A DNA stretch of 64,000 nucleotides from Todiramphus chloris collaris (GCA_025345505.1 JANVCC010000071.1:1153832-1217831); one strand, 5' to 3'. Positions 1 through 12,256 are shown, counted from the first letter of the stretch. Program-made: numbers and translations. Notes: generated from the sequence alone by a model not told the origin.

Positions 1-118
1 GCAAGGGAATTTTCTTCTCCCAGATCTCCCATCCCAGCCCAGAGCCAAACATTTCATGTGAGATGCAGGTCTTGCGAAGGTTTGGGAGCCAGGCAGAGGG
101 GAAAGGGCAGTGATGGTT

Positions 119-214
119 GAGGAGTTCAGGAAAGTCAGGTGTTTACACACGAAGAATTCAGTAAAATTAGGTATTTCCATCTGAGGAGTTCAGTAAAATC
201 AGATATTGCCATCG
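119..214. repeat. Tandem repeat, 3 x 32 bp
   Basis: Three adjacent 32-bp units (119-150, 151-182, 183-214), each starting GAGGAGTTCAG or GAAGAATTCAG and continuing with a related AAAATCAG-type core. Units two and three are closer to each other than to the first. This is a short degenerate minisatellite with no coding signal. Confidence 0.8.
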
Positions 215-720
215 TTTTGGAATGGGCCCTGTTTTTTATGCCACTTTCCATGTGAATTTGTTCTCAGCTCAAGCCAGGGGAACGGGGCAGTTTTTCTTTC
301 TAAGCACCAGAAAGGAAGTTTTGATCATTTCTGGCTAGTTTTCTCCACCAAAACCAAAAGCGCAGTTCAGGAAATATGGAAATCGGGTCTGTCCAGAGGA
401 AAAATTGAGTTTGAACAAGAAAAACACTTCTGCAAATGAAAAAAAAACCCATCTGCAGGTCCCTGCCCACGATGTGATGCCAGGAGCACCTCCTCCTTCT
501 GGGTGCTTGTGGACCCAATCCTCTGTCCTGGAAAGGGCACAGGGCAGTGGGATGGGGATGCAGAAGCCCTCGGCCCTCTTTTGGCCCCGTTCTGACCCAG
601 TTTGGCCCTGCTCAGAGATGTGGTGCTCAGGGGCTGGTGGTGCTGCTCAGCTGTGAGCTCCAGCCTGCCCGCCTGCCTGTGCAGGACACGTCTCCCCACG
701 GTGCCATCCTCCCAGATCGT
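215..720. other. Non-coding stretch, no gene seen
   Basis: Mixed-composition DNA. Short overlapping frames on both strands have no recognisable protein character. Nothing else stands out. Confidence 0.6.
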
Positions 721-850
721 TAGAAGAAAACAATTACTATGCAAATCTTAATGAATCAAGGCCGCAACCCACAACTGGGAGCATAAATATCAAAGTGAGG
801 GCTTCGATTGAAGGCAGAGGAAGAACTGTAATTAATTCCACCACGAATGG
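721..850. promoter_or_regulatory. Candidate regulatory block with POU octamer
   Basis: AT-rich block with a perfect POU octamer ATGCAAAT at 739-746, followed by homeodomain-type TAAT cores (TTAATGAATC near 748, GTAATTAATTCC near 829). It sits between GC-richer DNA on both sides. This composition is typical of conserved vertebrate enhancers, but conservation itself cannot be seen here. Confidence 0.35.
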
Positions 851-1009
851 CTGCCCTGCTCCAACCAAAAGCAGGGCTGAGACTCACCACGGGGACCAAC
901 AGGCAGGGATGTGCCTGTGCCCCGGGCTGGAGTAGGGGTGCCAGACTCCATCCCAACGGGACAGTACCCCCTTGGAGGACACGGCTCCATGTAGCTGGAT
1001 CTTGGCTGC

Positions 1010-1140
1010 CAGCTTAGAATTAAAAGGTTATTTGAGACTTTGCCAATTGCTTCTAATCTGGTGATGAAAGAGGATGATAAATCTTAAGAGACCCAAATTA
1101 ATAGAGAGGAAATTGATTCTGTAACGTGTGGACTTGTTTT
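1010..1140. promoter_or_regulatory. Candidate AT-rich regulatory block
   Basis: An AT-rich island with several TAAT/ATTA cores (GAATTAAAAGG, CTTCTAATCTGG, CAAATTAATAGAG) and CCAATTG near 1043. It is distinct from the GC-rich sequence after 1140. Called from composition only. Confidence 0.3.
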
Positions 1141-1559
1141 ATTAGACTCCTGCAGGCTGGGCGAGATTGGGAAGGCAGCAGCGTTGGGCTGGATAGCAGC
1201 ACTGGCACGGCTCTGTCGGCCCCGTTCGCGCGGGCAGCGTTGCGTCCCACGCAGGCACAATCTCCCCCCAACCTTCACAGAGATGCGGGCAAAATAAACT
1301 CATCACCTGGTCCTAGCCCCTGGCCGTGGGCTGCTGGGGTGGTGGTGGGGACCGTGCGGGTGCCCAAACCCTTCCCCATCGCTGCCTCCTTCCTCACCAC
1401 GCCGTGAGAAACATTTGCTTGCTTAAAGGCTGAAATCCTGCTGCTTTTCTCTGCTCCCCAAACTACCCCCGGCCCCGGAGCGTGACCTTCCAGCTGCGGA
1501 GAGCTCAGCTGCTGGCGCGGCGGCTTTGCGAATAAGGGAGTCAGCAGCCAAAGGACCGG

Positions 1560-1985
1560 GCGCCCACATCACTTTATTAATTATAATGATTTGGCGCCGT
1601 TCATTAAGAGCTGGAATTTATTTATCAGGCAGAAGCGAATTGCTGTGTGGTGTTAGGCTTCGAGTTTGTTCTGTGAGATGGCAGAGGAGCCCAGGAATTA
1701 GGAATGACTCTGTGCATTGGGCAGGAAAGAGATGTATGGATCAGGCTAATGACATGAGAGAGAGGCACAATTGAGATACATGGCGCATGCCCGCCCTGCT
1801 CCAGAGGAGTAAATGGATGTACGTATTATTATTGAGATATAATTCGAGCAAAGTATTTTCCTAGGATCTAGAGCGTTTGCTATAGTTAATTGAGATCCTG
1901 AAGTTCAGTGCCTTTCATTATGGCAAAGCTCTGGAGCGGAATACTCCCGGCTAATGATCAGAGCAAGATGGAAAGGGCATTTACT
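1560..1985. promoter_or_regulatory. Candidate enhancer, long AT-rich motif-dense block
   Basis: About 425 bp dense in homeodomain-type cores: TTTATTAATTATAATGA near 1573, TTCATTAAGAG near 1600, GCTAATGACATG near 1744, AGTTAATTGAG near 1884, GGCTAATGATC near 1949. It keeps CpGs and lacks repeat signatures. It resembles conserved non-coding elements around developmental genes. I see no open frame of interest through it. Confidence 0.42.
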
Positions 1986-2379
1986 GGAGCTGCGTAACGC
2001 AGACAGGAGGTGGGAGAGTGTCAACAACCACGCTCCGTCTCCCACGCCGGGGCTGCTCCATGGAGCAGCTGGGAAAACCTTCCTGGAGGGCATAAAAATA
2101 GCTGGAGCTTGGCCTGGTGGAGTCGAGGGCCCGCAGGGAGAAGCTTTGCACCCCGGTGTGCCGGAGCTCACGGGGCAGCTGAGCTCAGCAGCCTTGCAGG
2201 CAGGGTTTTGCTCTCCGGGTCTGGGTTCTCCCCATAAGCCACCCAGGCTGGAAGGAGCAGGACCATCCCCAACAAGAGTCCTGGTGCTGCAGGACATTGC
2301 CTTCCTTCTTCCCCCACCACTTTCTCCAGTTCCTCAGCACGCTGTCTCCCGAGCAATGGCTTCTCCCTGGTTTTCTCCA

Positions 2380-2500
2380 TCCCAAACTAACAACGGGAGC
2401 AGTTATCCTGATAACCTCCACTCTGCTGGAGGAATAATTACTCAAGTTCAGAAGCAAAGGTTAAAAAAGGAATAATGGAGATCAATAACTGGCTGAACTC
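2380..2500. promoter_or_regulatory. Candidate regulatory block with paired GATA core
   Basis: Contains TTATCCTGATAAC near 2402, two opposed GATA cores, then AATAATTACTC and AATAATGGAG. It is short and AT-rich between GC-rich flanks. Confidence 0.27.
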
Positions 2501-5500
2501 GTGGGACAGGAGCCCAGTGAGCGTGCTGGTGGCAGCTCCGGTTCAGCCCGTGCCACTGGCCCCTGCCCCAACATCACCAGGGCCAAACTGGGTGTCTGAA
2601 ACAGCTTTGCATCAAGGAGGAAACCCACTGGGGTGGCAGCCAGGTCCTGCTTCTGGCAGGAGCCCCCAGTTCTTGTGCCATCCTCATGCACCTTGCATGT
2701 TTTTGACCCCGATTCCCATATTTATTCCTGTGCAACCACCCTGGCATGAGCTGAGCCCACACCCAGGGCATCAGCAAAGCACAAACCAGAGGCTCCGCTT
2801 GCACCGCTGGGGCGATGCCTCCGGCCACAGTCCCTCCTGCCACAGTCCCTCCAGCCCCCACCTCTCCCAGGCACAAAAGTGCTATTTTATCACCCATCAG
2901 GCTGCAAAACCATCCAGTGCTGGGGGCTCTGGGAGTCTTCCCCACTCGCCCCTCCCCCAAATAAAAAAACTAGAAAGGCTCCCCTGGGACATGTGAGCCC
3001 TCAATCATTTTGATGTGTGCACCTCAGTGCCTGTCACCCGTCCCCTCCACCTGTGCACAGCAGGCTTCGCTTTTCATTAGAAATAAAAATAACCCTTGTC
3101 AGAAGGTGGGTTTTTTTTCTCCCCGCGGTTGAACGCGGAGACAGCAGATGAGTGTCGGCTGAGCCGGGGCCCCCTGGCAAGGCTGGAAGCCAGAGAATTT
3201 CTCCGGAGTTTTTCTAGGTTTAGCGAGGCAGAAAATAGACAAGGAGAACACAAAGGAAAGGCCGTCACTCAGGGTAACTTTATCTCGAATTAATCCTGCC
3301 AAAACGTGGCAGCGAGGGAAGGTCTGGGAGGGTGGGAAGGGGAAAATAAAATCCAACGTGATACGGAGAAAGTTCTGATGAAATGTGTTGTTTCTCGTGG
3401 CCAAGGTGGGAGGTGGTTCCGTTTCAGGGCATAGGTATTTGCTCTCTGCAGCAGCTCCCAGGGTGCAGGATTCCTCCCACCTGCCCAGAAGGGTGCCCAG
3501 GATAGGGTCCCAGTGCTGCCCAGCACATCACAGCACCCACCAGTGAAAGATGCACCGGCAAATTCACACCTTTAACCAGCGAGAGAACAATTCCAGACCC
3601 TTTTTAGATTGCGAGTTGGGTGTGAGGAGGGACAGCCCTGGAATTACGGGTGCTGTGCAAGGCTGGGTGGCACTGGGGGACGAGGGGTGGCTGCACTCAC
3701 TGCTGTGGGAGGAATGGGGCTGGGAGAGACCCCATGGGGTCTCAGAGCTGTGGCATGTGCTGGGCTAGGTGGGTTTGGAGCACCAGGGGATCTGGACCTG
3801 CTGCTTCCCCGGGCGCTTGAGCCACGCTCATGGAATTTCAGTTTAAAAGCAGCGTGAGAGAAACAGCCCCGGGATGGTTCTGCAGCAGGTTCCCCAGCCT
3901 GCACCCCGGGGGTCACCGGGTCCTCTCCCCCGTTTACCATCGCTCTGCTTTCCACCCATGGTTTTATTTTATTTATTTCCCCTCTCAGCTCCTTCCAAGC
4001 CCCTTCTCCTGGTTGCTATAGCACCTCCCGTGCCAGAAACACCCTCCGTGCCCGCAGATCTGCCTGATCTCAGCCCAAAGGAGGCTGGCTGGCTGCAGCC
4101 TCTGCCCGTCCTGCAGGCAGGGCATCCTGGGGCACCCGACCCCTGGCTTTGGGGCACAGCTTTGTAGCTCCGAGGACACGACTCCTCTCTCCTTGGCCCC
4201 TATTTCTAGGTGGATAGCTTCATACTGGAAACAAAAAAAAAAAAAAAAACCCTCTTTATTGCTGGAAAAGCAAACCTGGGATTAAGCAAGGTGTTATTTT
4301 AAGTTAGGTCTATTTTAAGATGGTGCCGGTCCTGGGGGAAATGAAGCGGGGTGAGTGTGTTTACATGAGGAGCTGGGGAGGGCTCTGGCATTAAGCTTTG
4401 TCACGCAGAAACCCCTCTTGTTTCCAGCCCTTTCTCTTCTCCCCTGGATTTTTTAACGCGGATGCCCCACGCCCGGTGTTTTACTGATGTGGAAAACAGA
4501 GATGAGAGCTCTCCCTGCTACATCCCCGCCAGCAACCCGGGACCGCTGCGAGGCTTGGTGCTGGGTGAGGGCTGTGGGGCAGCTGGTGCAGAGCAAGGGA
4601 GGGCTCAGCCCCAGGCTGCAGCTCTCTCTGCACCCGTTTCATACTGGTGTGCCCGACTGTGCCAGTGCCAGGGAAGAGTGCAGCCCTGGTTGGGGCGAGG
4701 AGGGAAGCAAGCTCAAAATGCAGTGCGTGTTATTCATTAGCATCAGGGAAGGAGGGTACTGCAAAAAAAATCCAAACAGCAAAACCTCTTCCAGATCTTA
4801 TTTCCTTCTTTCTTAGCCCAATTTTCCCCCGGAGGAATGATATTTTCTTTGTGAGGGTCACTCTTCAGCCCCCCAAACAGCTCCAGCAGCTCTGTGCCCC
4901 CCCCTCCCCCCCCATCTGCCAGCCCTGAGACTTACACCAGGACACCAAGACTATCCCAGGGCTGGGCGGGCGATGCAGGGTGCGAGCGGCAGCACCCGCG
5001 TCTCCCCTCTGCTGGGATACACCCGGTGAGACAGGGCAGGTGGAAGGGTGCAGGGACACATCTGGCAGATGCGGGTCTGCTCAGCCCTAACACATCTGGA
5101 CAGATGAGCATGCATCTGACAGAGCTCATCAGGCAGGGGCTCTGCAGCATTAACCCCGCAGGTACTGCCAGGCAAAGCTCAGCTGGGAAAAAAAGAAGCA
5201 AATCCCAAGGGAGGGCTCTGGTCTGGCTCCTCGGTCCTGGGTGACCCTGGAGATGAGCCAGGCTGTGCACCCACCTCCCTGCACACCCTATGGATCTGGC
5301 AGTGGGTTCTAACAGCACCCTTGGTAAATCCTATAAAGCTGCCCAGGTAATATGGACAACCGGCCAATGCCTTCGGAGTGGCTCCAAGAGCATCTGGCAC
5401 GTCCACAGGAAACTCAGCCAAGCCATTTGGCAAGCAGTCAGGTGGCAACCCAAAGCTGGAAAGGGGCTTAAAACTTGGAAGATTTACAGCTCTCCACCCT

Positions 5501-6450
5501 CCGAAACCCTTTTACATGATTAGAGTGATGACCATGGGCCGCACGGCAAGGTGAAGCGGGACTGCTTGTACCCAGCGTGCAGCCACGATGTACCCCAGCC
5601 CCATCTGCAAGAGAGAAAAGAACAGAGTGGAACCTCTGTAGGTGCCTGTAGGCTCCTCTATACCAGCAAAGCATCATCTACGCCTGTGACAGCACATCCG
5701 TGCACGGGTGTGAGCGGTACCCGACTGGATGCCGCGGGCGCACGCAGCAATCCATCCCCTGATCAGGAGGTAGGTGCTGCGCGTGTAGCTGCGTGGCATC
5801 GCGTGTGCGAGCCCCTGTTGTCTGCAGGGTGCCCGAGGGCCAGGGCTGGCGTGCCCTGGCCAGCCCGTGGAGATGCTTCCTCCGAGGTTATCTGTAGGTC
5901 ACTTCCCAGCGCTTGCAGAGTAGACAGACAATTTTTTTTTCCCTGCCCGGTGACCAGGCTGAACTTCCCAAGCTGTTCAAGTGCTCGTGAGTGAAAACTT
6001 GTACTCATTAGTTAAGACCAGAAAATTAGAAGCTGGACTAAATATAGCTGCCCAATGAGACTGCAAAACGAAAGGGAAACATCCTTCAGAACCGCCTCAC
6101 CCGCCCACCCACCCACGCTGGCAGGCAAATAAAAGCCAGAAATTCTGGTTTAAACTCCACTTCCCCTGTGAACAAGCTTCAGGGACCAGTGCTGGGGAGA
6201 AATTGAATTTGAAAAAGACCTGTTTACAAGGAGGTTGGACCAGTCTCCCACCCGGCAGGTCCCTGGCATGTGGGAGCTTCCTCCAGGATAAGGAAATCTT
6301 CGCTTTGCTGCTCGGAGTGAAGGGGAGGGGGCTGTTTCCAGGGCTTGTGATGGCAGAAGCCAGGTCTCGGGGGGCTTCTCTGCCTGACACGGAGCCAAAT
6401 CCTAGGTAGGTTTCCTACCAGCTCTGCATCTGGGAGAGGGCAACAGGGAG
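2500..6450. other. Non-coding stretch with small repeats
   Basis: No recognisable exon on either strand. It holds a 15-bp direct duplication (2824-2838 and 2839-2853), a 17-A run (4233-4249), a C-rich run near 4898-4912, and two AT-rich patches (3060-3400, listed separately, and about 5990-6065 with ACTCATTAGTTAAG and CTAAATATAGC). Confidence 0.55.
3060..3400. promoter_or_regulatory. Candidate regulatory block
   Basis: Begins with CATTAGAAATAAAAATAACC, passes a CpG-containing middle (CCGCGGTTGAACGCGG near 3123, a short inverted repeat of CCGCG/CGCGG type) and ends with TTTATCTCGAATTAATCC near 3280 and an AAATAAAATCC tract. It is non-repetitive and CpG-retaining, so a possible conserved element. 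Confidence 0.28.
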
Positions 6451-6500
6451 AAGGAAGGAAGGAAGGAAGGAAGGAAGGAAGGAAGGAAGGAAGGAAGGAA
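6451..6500 (+). repeat. (GGAA)n microsatellite
   Basis: About 12 uninterrupted GGAA units. GGAA is also the ETS core, so such tracts can bind ETS proteins. No functional evidence is visible here. Confidence 0.95.
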
Positions 6501-6539
6501 GATAAATTTTTCTCTTCCTCCTCCAGGGCAGGCAGAGCA

Positions 6540-9000
6540 TTAAGATCTCATTTGTTCAGCGTGGGGACCACTGGAGTCCCACATGGCACATTTCACTCAG
6601 CCTTAGTAGACTGTTTCCTATTTTATGTTCTGAATAATGTAATCCAGCTCGAACAAAAGCTCCTCTCCCTGCCCCAAGCACATCAATTCCCCAACACACC
6701 CGCACGCTCCAACTGGACACAGACCTGCAAAGAGCCTTCCTGGGGGACAGATCCAGGGTTTTTACCTGTAGGATCATGCTGGGGGATCATTCTCCTGTTA
6801 GATCCTGCAGGGCACACACACACCCCAGCCCCTTCTGTATTTCAGGCATCATTTTCCATCTCCTTCAGAAGGACATTTCCAGAAAGAGTCGCTTTTCAGG
6901 GAGATTTGCTGGACCGGGGACACTGGTGATGGTGAAGCAGCACTTTCCTGTGCCCTTAGACAGTCTCAGCCAGCTGCCACCTCTTGGGAGGTGACACTTC
7001 TGTGGCCTCAGTGCCTGAGCCTGGCATTGCACACAAGCTTTTCCTCCTGATGCCTCTTGCCATGACTCCTGAGCTCGCTCTGGTCCCCACTGCACCAATA
7101 TTAACCTCTCCCCGGTGTCAGCAGAAAGGACTCTGGCCCCAGAAGGGCAGCGAATTCATCACTGTCCCGCTGCCATTTTCCCACGCTGGGTTTGATGCCA
7201 GCTCAGTGGGTGCAGCACCCAATGATGGGTGCTGGCTGGTGCAGCCGTGAGCCAAAAGGACAGGACCTCTCCCACCACGCTCGCTCGCAGCCTCTGTGGA
7301 CCCAAAGGACACCCGGAGATGGCAGAGCCAGCGAGGCAGGCAGGATGAAGGGCTGCACCCGGTGTGACTGCACATCCCTGCTCCGGGGACACAGGCTGTT
7401 CTGGCAGCACGGGCTGTATAAAAACCAGGCATCAATGGGCCATAATTCCCTGGCTGGAGAGAGCAGGGCAGCGGGGTAATGACCACCCTCAAGGACAGAT
7501 CCTTAGCTGCACGGGGAGGAGAGCAGATAGGGATTCCCTCTCGCGTTCCTCTGGCTTGGCAGCCCCGGGCTGTGTCCTGTCGCACCGTGATGTTCTTCCA
7601 TGGAACTTACAGGCACATTTGCCTTTTCTGCCTTCCCCCCTTTTTAGCTTCCAGGGCCCATGAGGACATAACTGAGAGCAGAGATGGGCTGAGTGACACC
7701 CATAAATGTGGCCTCGCCAGCACCAGGGGGTCTGAGCACCAGAGCTGGACTGAGTCAGCTTCCAGATGACAGCGATGCTTGAGCATCTCAATTAGCAGCG
7801 GCTCCGTAGAAGGTGAAATGTCCAACTGGTTTTGTCCTCATTTCATTCAGACAAAAGGCTTCTGCTGCCTGCTCCGGCTGGGAGGGAGCGATTCTAACGG
7901 CAATAGCAGTAACGGGGGTGGCTCCTGTTCCTGCTGTGCTGCCCAAAGGCAGGTTTTTCTGTTGCTGTCTCCGTGGAGTGACCCCAAGCACAGGGGATGT
8001 GGGAAGGGAGCAGCCAGCACTGAGCAGGACTCTGGGGTGCAGTGGGGAAAGGGCTGCAGGGCTCAGCCCTGGCTGCAGGGATTCTTCTGCCTTGGGCTGG
8101 AGGAGGTTCGTGTGGCACAGGAGAAACCCAAGGGAAGCAAGAAGGTGAGGATAAAGCCTTGCTTAGGAACTGGAGGTGGAAGAAGAGGCAATAACTAATG
8201 GATGGAGAACAGGAGGTCCATATGGGACTCAGGGGTCGCAAGGCACACCCTGCCACATGCTCTCTGCAGCCGTGCCAAACGATGTGCAATTGTTTTGCCT
8301 TCAAGAAAACCTCGAGCCTGGCTAATAGTGGCAGTGCACAGGGCGATGCATGCGGGCGGCTGTGGCCAGCTCAGCCATGATGTTCCACCTTCTTGCAGAC
8401 CCACGGGCACCCACCCGTTTCTTCCACTACAAAAGGGAAAATTCACTTGTGCCAAGGAGGAGAAAATCCTGCCTTTGCTTCTCCCCTCCTCCCTCGTTGC
8501 TCCCACAAGGTCCAGCCAGTGTTTGGGGAGTTACCCTGGGAGGGGACCTGCTGCTGTGTGGTTTCACATCAGCTTTGGCTCATGGTAGGGAAAGCCAAAC
8601 CCCAGCGTGGGTGTGACTTTGGACCTTACATATGGAGTGGGTTACATTTGCGGCGAGGCTGTTCGCAGCATCCCACGCAGCTTTCCCTTATTTAGCCCGT
8701 TCCATATTTATCCCACGGGCTCCTCTCCCCACACAAAAACCCATCTCAGCTCAGCCATTGTGGAGTAGACGGTGAACCCCAGCCCCACCAAGCAGCTGAG
8801 CTGGAAACGTCCTGTCCCCCGCCGGAAATGAACCCAGAGGGCAATCAGCTGACTTCTTTCCCCCAGATTGCTTTCTGCCTGTGCCGAGTTGCTACGGGCA
8901 CCCGGCACAAGGATGCTGCTGCCTCGATCCAAGGCACCCACGTTTGCACCAAGCCGGGCGGGAGCACAGGGACCCGTCGGTAGGCTTGGAAGCTGACAAG
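6540..9000. other. Non-coding stretch
   Basis: No recognisable exon. The start (about 6540-6660) is AT-richer, with CTGAATAATGTAATCC. The rest is GC-rich, repeat-poor sequence, with one candidate regulatory block at 7760-7905 listed separately. Confidence 0.55.
7760..7905. promoter_or_regulatory. Candidate regulatory block
   Basis: Includes GATGCTTGAGCATC, a near-palindrome near 7773, then TCTCAATTAGCAGCGG with a TAAT-type core, and a CpG-retaining tail (GCGATTCTAACGGC). Called from composition and motif content only. Confidence 0.27.
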
Positions 9001-9505
9001 ATCCATCAAGATTTTATAGCTGTCACTCTGCCGTTACGAAACGGTGACCACAAGCCAAAACACCTCCGTCCTCTACCTCCCTGCAACACCAATGACTTTG
9101 GTGCAATAGAGAGCAAAATTCAGCCTGCCATTTTTCACTGCAAAGGCAGAATTCAGCCCGGAATGTTCTTGATAAAGCAAAGTACCAATGACACAGCTGA
9201 AAAACATCAGCGGAGCAAAGAGCAGTGAAAACTTCCCTGGGCTTCCATATGGCATCGCTCCATCTTGGACCGCGTCATTATTATATTTCATCCAGCTTTA
9301 GCTGCTTTCTGTGTTATCTGACGCGGGGAAAATGTTGATGGGGAGGGCTCCGGTACAGACACTTGGCTTCTCTCTCCTGCCAGTGCCTGCTGCATTTGAA
9401 TTCTCCCCAGTACTGCGACGTTTTCAAAATGTTTTGTTAAGTTAATTTGTATCCGCAGCCACTTGTGAATTTTTCAGCTTATTTGATCTGTAACTGAACT
9501 AACAC
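9000..9505. promoter_or_regulatory. Candidate AT-rich regulatory region
   Basis: About 500 bp with balanced AT content and retained CpGs. Notable segments are GCGTCATTATTATATTTC near 9271, AAGTTAATTTGTATCC near 9440 and a near-repeat of the core AATTCAGCC at about 9117 and 9152. That spaced repeat may mark a decayed ancient element. No open frame resembles a protein. Confidence 0.3.
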
Positions 9506-9509
9506 GGAG

Positions 9510-11675
9510 AGTAACCATTGTTCCGCGGGAGCAGACGGGGCCAAAGCGTGTCTTACGTGTCTGCCGCGCGCCCGTCTTCTAACCCCCAATGAGCTCCCCG
9601 GGCACCGGGAGCGCTGCTGGAAACTGGTCTGGGAATGGCACTGGGTGCATCCCAGCACTGGTCCAGCCTGAGCTGCCACCCTGCAGCCCCCAGGCACTGC
9701 TACACCCCAGGGGAACCTCGCTGAAGGCGTCTGCCTCCACTGCAAATTACCCCGGGTTATAAACTCTGCCTCAAACGCGCTCCTGCAGCCTGGGGAGCTT
9801 TTTCCTATGTCTCATGGACAAAGGTTTTTGGGGAGCCTTGGAGAAGGGGCAGCTTTGCTCAAGCCTCAGCCCCCGAGGCTCACAGCGCATCCCCCAGCTC
9901 TGTCTGCTTAACACAAGAGAGGGGGTTCGTTTTTCTTTATCAGCCTTGGTAGTTCCGTTGCTTTTGGGCAGCGTGAGGGACGAGGTTGGGGCACAGGTCG
10001 GGTTCACAGGAGCCTCCCCCAACACTGTGATTATAAAGGAGTTTATTCTTCACTGGTTTTCTCTGGAAAACAATGTATTAAGGACTTGGGAGCAAGGGGA
10101 CAGCACAAAGCTGGAGCAAAACCTCCTGACAGCAGCGGTGAGCTCAGTGTTCCACCTTCCTGCTGCTCCATCACAACCACTGTTGCTGCACAGGAGCCAG
10201 GCTCTGGTGGGACCGCAGCGATGAAGAACCACTCTGGCAGTCAGAGCAGGAGGTGAGTTTCTGCCTCGGGAAGCCTGCAGGATGGGGTTTTCAATGTGAT
10301 TTCAGCTGATGACGAGCCCTTCCCCAGGAGGGTATAAGGCAGACTCTGGAAATCGGGGGGGCGGTCGCTCCTGACCCGTCAAAGTCCTCCGGTGACCGGT
10401 GAAACCGCTAAGCTGCTCCAGTTGGAAGAAAACAGAAATTAACCAGAAAATGTGATGAAACCGCAGGCTCAGTCACCCCCCAGCACATCTGCCGGAGGCC
10501 ACGGGTACGTGCGCACCCAGCATCTGCCAGCCGCAGGAATGGTGGCCACTGCCCTCGGCTCGGGGTCACGGCACGGGCTCCTCTCCTGGCGGACAGGGTC
10601 TATCGATCGACACCTGCCCTTTCCACCGGCGGCAACCCAGTATCGATCCCGTGCCACGCTTGTTCCTCACCTTGTTGTTTTACCAGCTTTAATTTAAGGA
10701 CTGAATTCAAATGCCATCGAGGGGACAATCGATAGCTTTTTGCGAAAGCCCCCGGTGACCGTGTCCGAGCACGGCAGCTTCGGCTGCTGGAGCAAAGGCG
10801 CTTTCCACCCGGCTTTTCGATGAGTGAAACCCCAGTGGGAACAAAACCGGCTTGGAAAAGAAACTGGGAGCAAAGTCAGCTCCAGCACAAACCCCAGGTG
10901 TCAAGGTCAAGCCCAAACCTTTGGGTGATGCCTTGGGATGTGGGTGTTGGGTTTACAGGGTAAACGATGCTCCCACTTTCCAAAAGTCTTTAGAGGGCCC
11001 ACAAACTCTGCCTGCACGAGCCAGATCACATCATCTCGGTACAGCACGGTGACAAGACAGCGTCGGGATGCGACCGCTTCGCACCGGGGGGGTACCACAG
11101 AACCTTCTCAGCACCAGCAGCCACTGGGCTGGTGGGAAGATGCTGCAGCTGATCCACCGATCACAACACCCCAGCTGAGCAGGACTTGGGGACACATCTC
11201 CACAGCCTCCATGTGCCCTTGAAACCTCCTCCATACGTCACGCGGCCGCCCAGCAGCCACGCATCCTCCCAGTCAGTCACGGCGAGGCAGGAGGGATCTG
11301 GTGTTTTCCTTCAAGCAAACAAAAGCAGATGATTAAGGAAGAGGAGCAGCTCGCTCGCTTTCGGGAGGGAGACAGCTTGCAAAATGCAACTCTCCGAGCT
11401 TCAATAAAACTCCAGAAAGCAAACAAGCAGCCTGGCTGGGAGGAGAACGCTCCCAGATTCCTGAGTTTTAAGCCAAATTTGGGATTCTGCGGGGGGAAGG
11501 ATGGGGATTACCTCCCGCAAAGCTGGCACCAGGGAAAATGTCAGGAGAGCGTGGATGTGTCACAGCCCCAGCCTGACTGCTCAGGCTGTAGAAAATTCTA
11601 AAAGTTTGAGTGGGAAACCATTTCCAAATGGAAAGCCAAAAAGAAAGCAGCTGAGTTTCACCCATCTTCTCATTC
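9510..11675. other. Non-coding stretch
   Basis: GC-rich DNA without a recognisable exon or transposon. It contains a cluster of ATCGAT sites, listed separately. Nothing else stands out. Confidence 0.55.
10602..10733. promoter_or_regulatory. Cluster of three ATCGAT sites
   Basis: ATCGAT occurs at 10602-10607, 10642-10647 and 10728-10733. ATCGAT/ATCAAT is the core bound by ONECUT/HNF6 and CUT-family proteins. Three CpG-containing copies in 132 bp is more than expected for CpG-depleted vertebrate DNA. Function is inferred only from the motif. Confidence 0.25.
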
Positions 11676-11860
11676 TTTCTTTCTTTATTTTTTTTTTTTT
11701 TTTTTTTGGGGGGGGTATAATTTTAATTTCTAAATTCTTTTTTTTTTAGTTCAATGTGAGTTGATAAAACACTTCACTATAAAAAAAAAAGAAAAAGAAA
11801 AAGAAAAAAGAAAAAAAGAAGAAAAAACAAAGAGAAAAAAAAGAAAAATAAATGTTTGCA
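11676..11860. repeat. Low-complexity T20-G8 then A-rich tract
   Basis: A T-rich run (T20 at 11688-11707) is followed directly by eight G, then a second T run near 11739-11748, then an A-rich GAAAAA-type tract (11780-11850). The T-rich and A-rich halves could fold back on each other. No retrogene or SINE body is evident between them. Confidence 0.8.
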
Positions 11861-11869
11861 GATGGAAAA

Positions 11870-12205
11870 ATATTCTGTCAGAAATTTCCTGGCCACTTCT
11901 CTATTTCATGCCAACACTTCACACGCTTTGAAGGGCTATAAATGAATGTGCAGCAGCAAATTTGGCCACCGAGGTTTTGAACGGTGCTGGAGCAGCTGAT
12001 CTATGAGCAGGATTGAGCCACCACCACCCCCCAGCTTGTTTTACACTTTCTTTCACAACTCTCTCTCCGTGGTAAAATGTACGGGGAGGCATCGATTGCC
12101 CTACTGATCAAATCTCCCTCCCTTCAAAAATGCAGCTGATCCAGAAACGCAAGCGTCCTAATTAAAAATATGTTGGAAGGTTGAATTGCAAATAAATCAA
12201 TTCCT
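11870..12205. promoter_or_regulatory. Candidate regulatory region
   Basis: AT-balanced, non-repetitive DNA containing GGCTATAAATGAATG near 11934, an ATCGAT core near 12092, ACTGATCAAATC near 12103 and CCTAATTAAAAATATG near 12158. The motif density suggests an enhancer, but there is no conservation evidence. Confidence 0.3.
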
Positions 12206-12214
12206 TCCCCCACA

Positions 12215-12215
12215 A

Positions 12216-12256
<41 letters not shown>
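12215..12256 (+). repeat. (AAT)n microsatellite
   Basis: About 14 uninterrupted AAT units. Confidence 0.95.

Noticed and set aside
119..214. CRISPR-like spacing in the 32-bp arrays (here and at 62951-63100)
   Set aside because: Units are contiguous with no spacers, and the genome is vertebrate.
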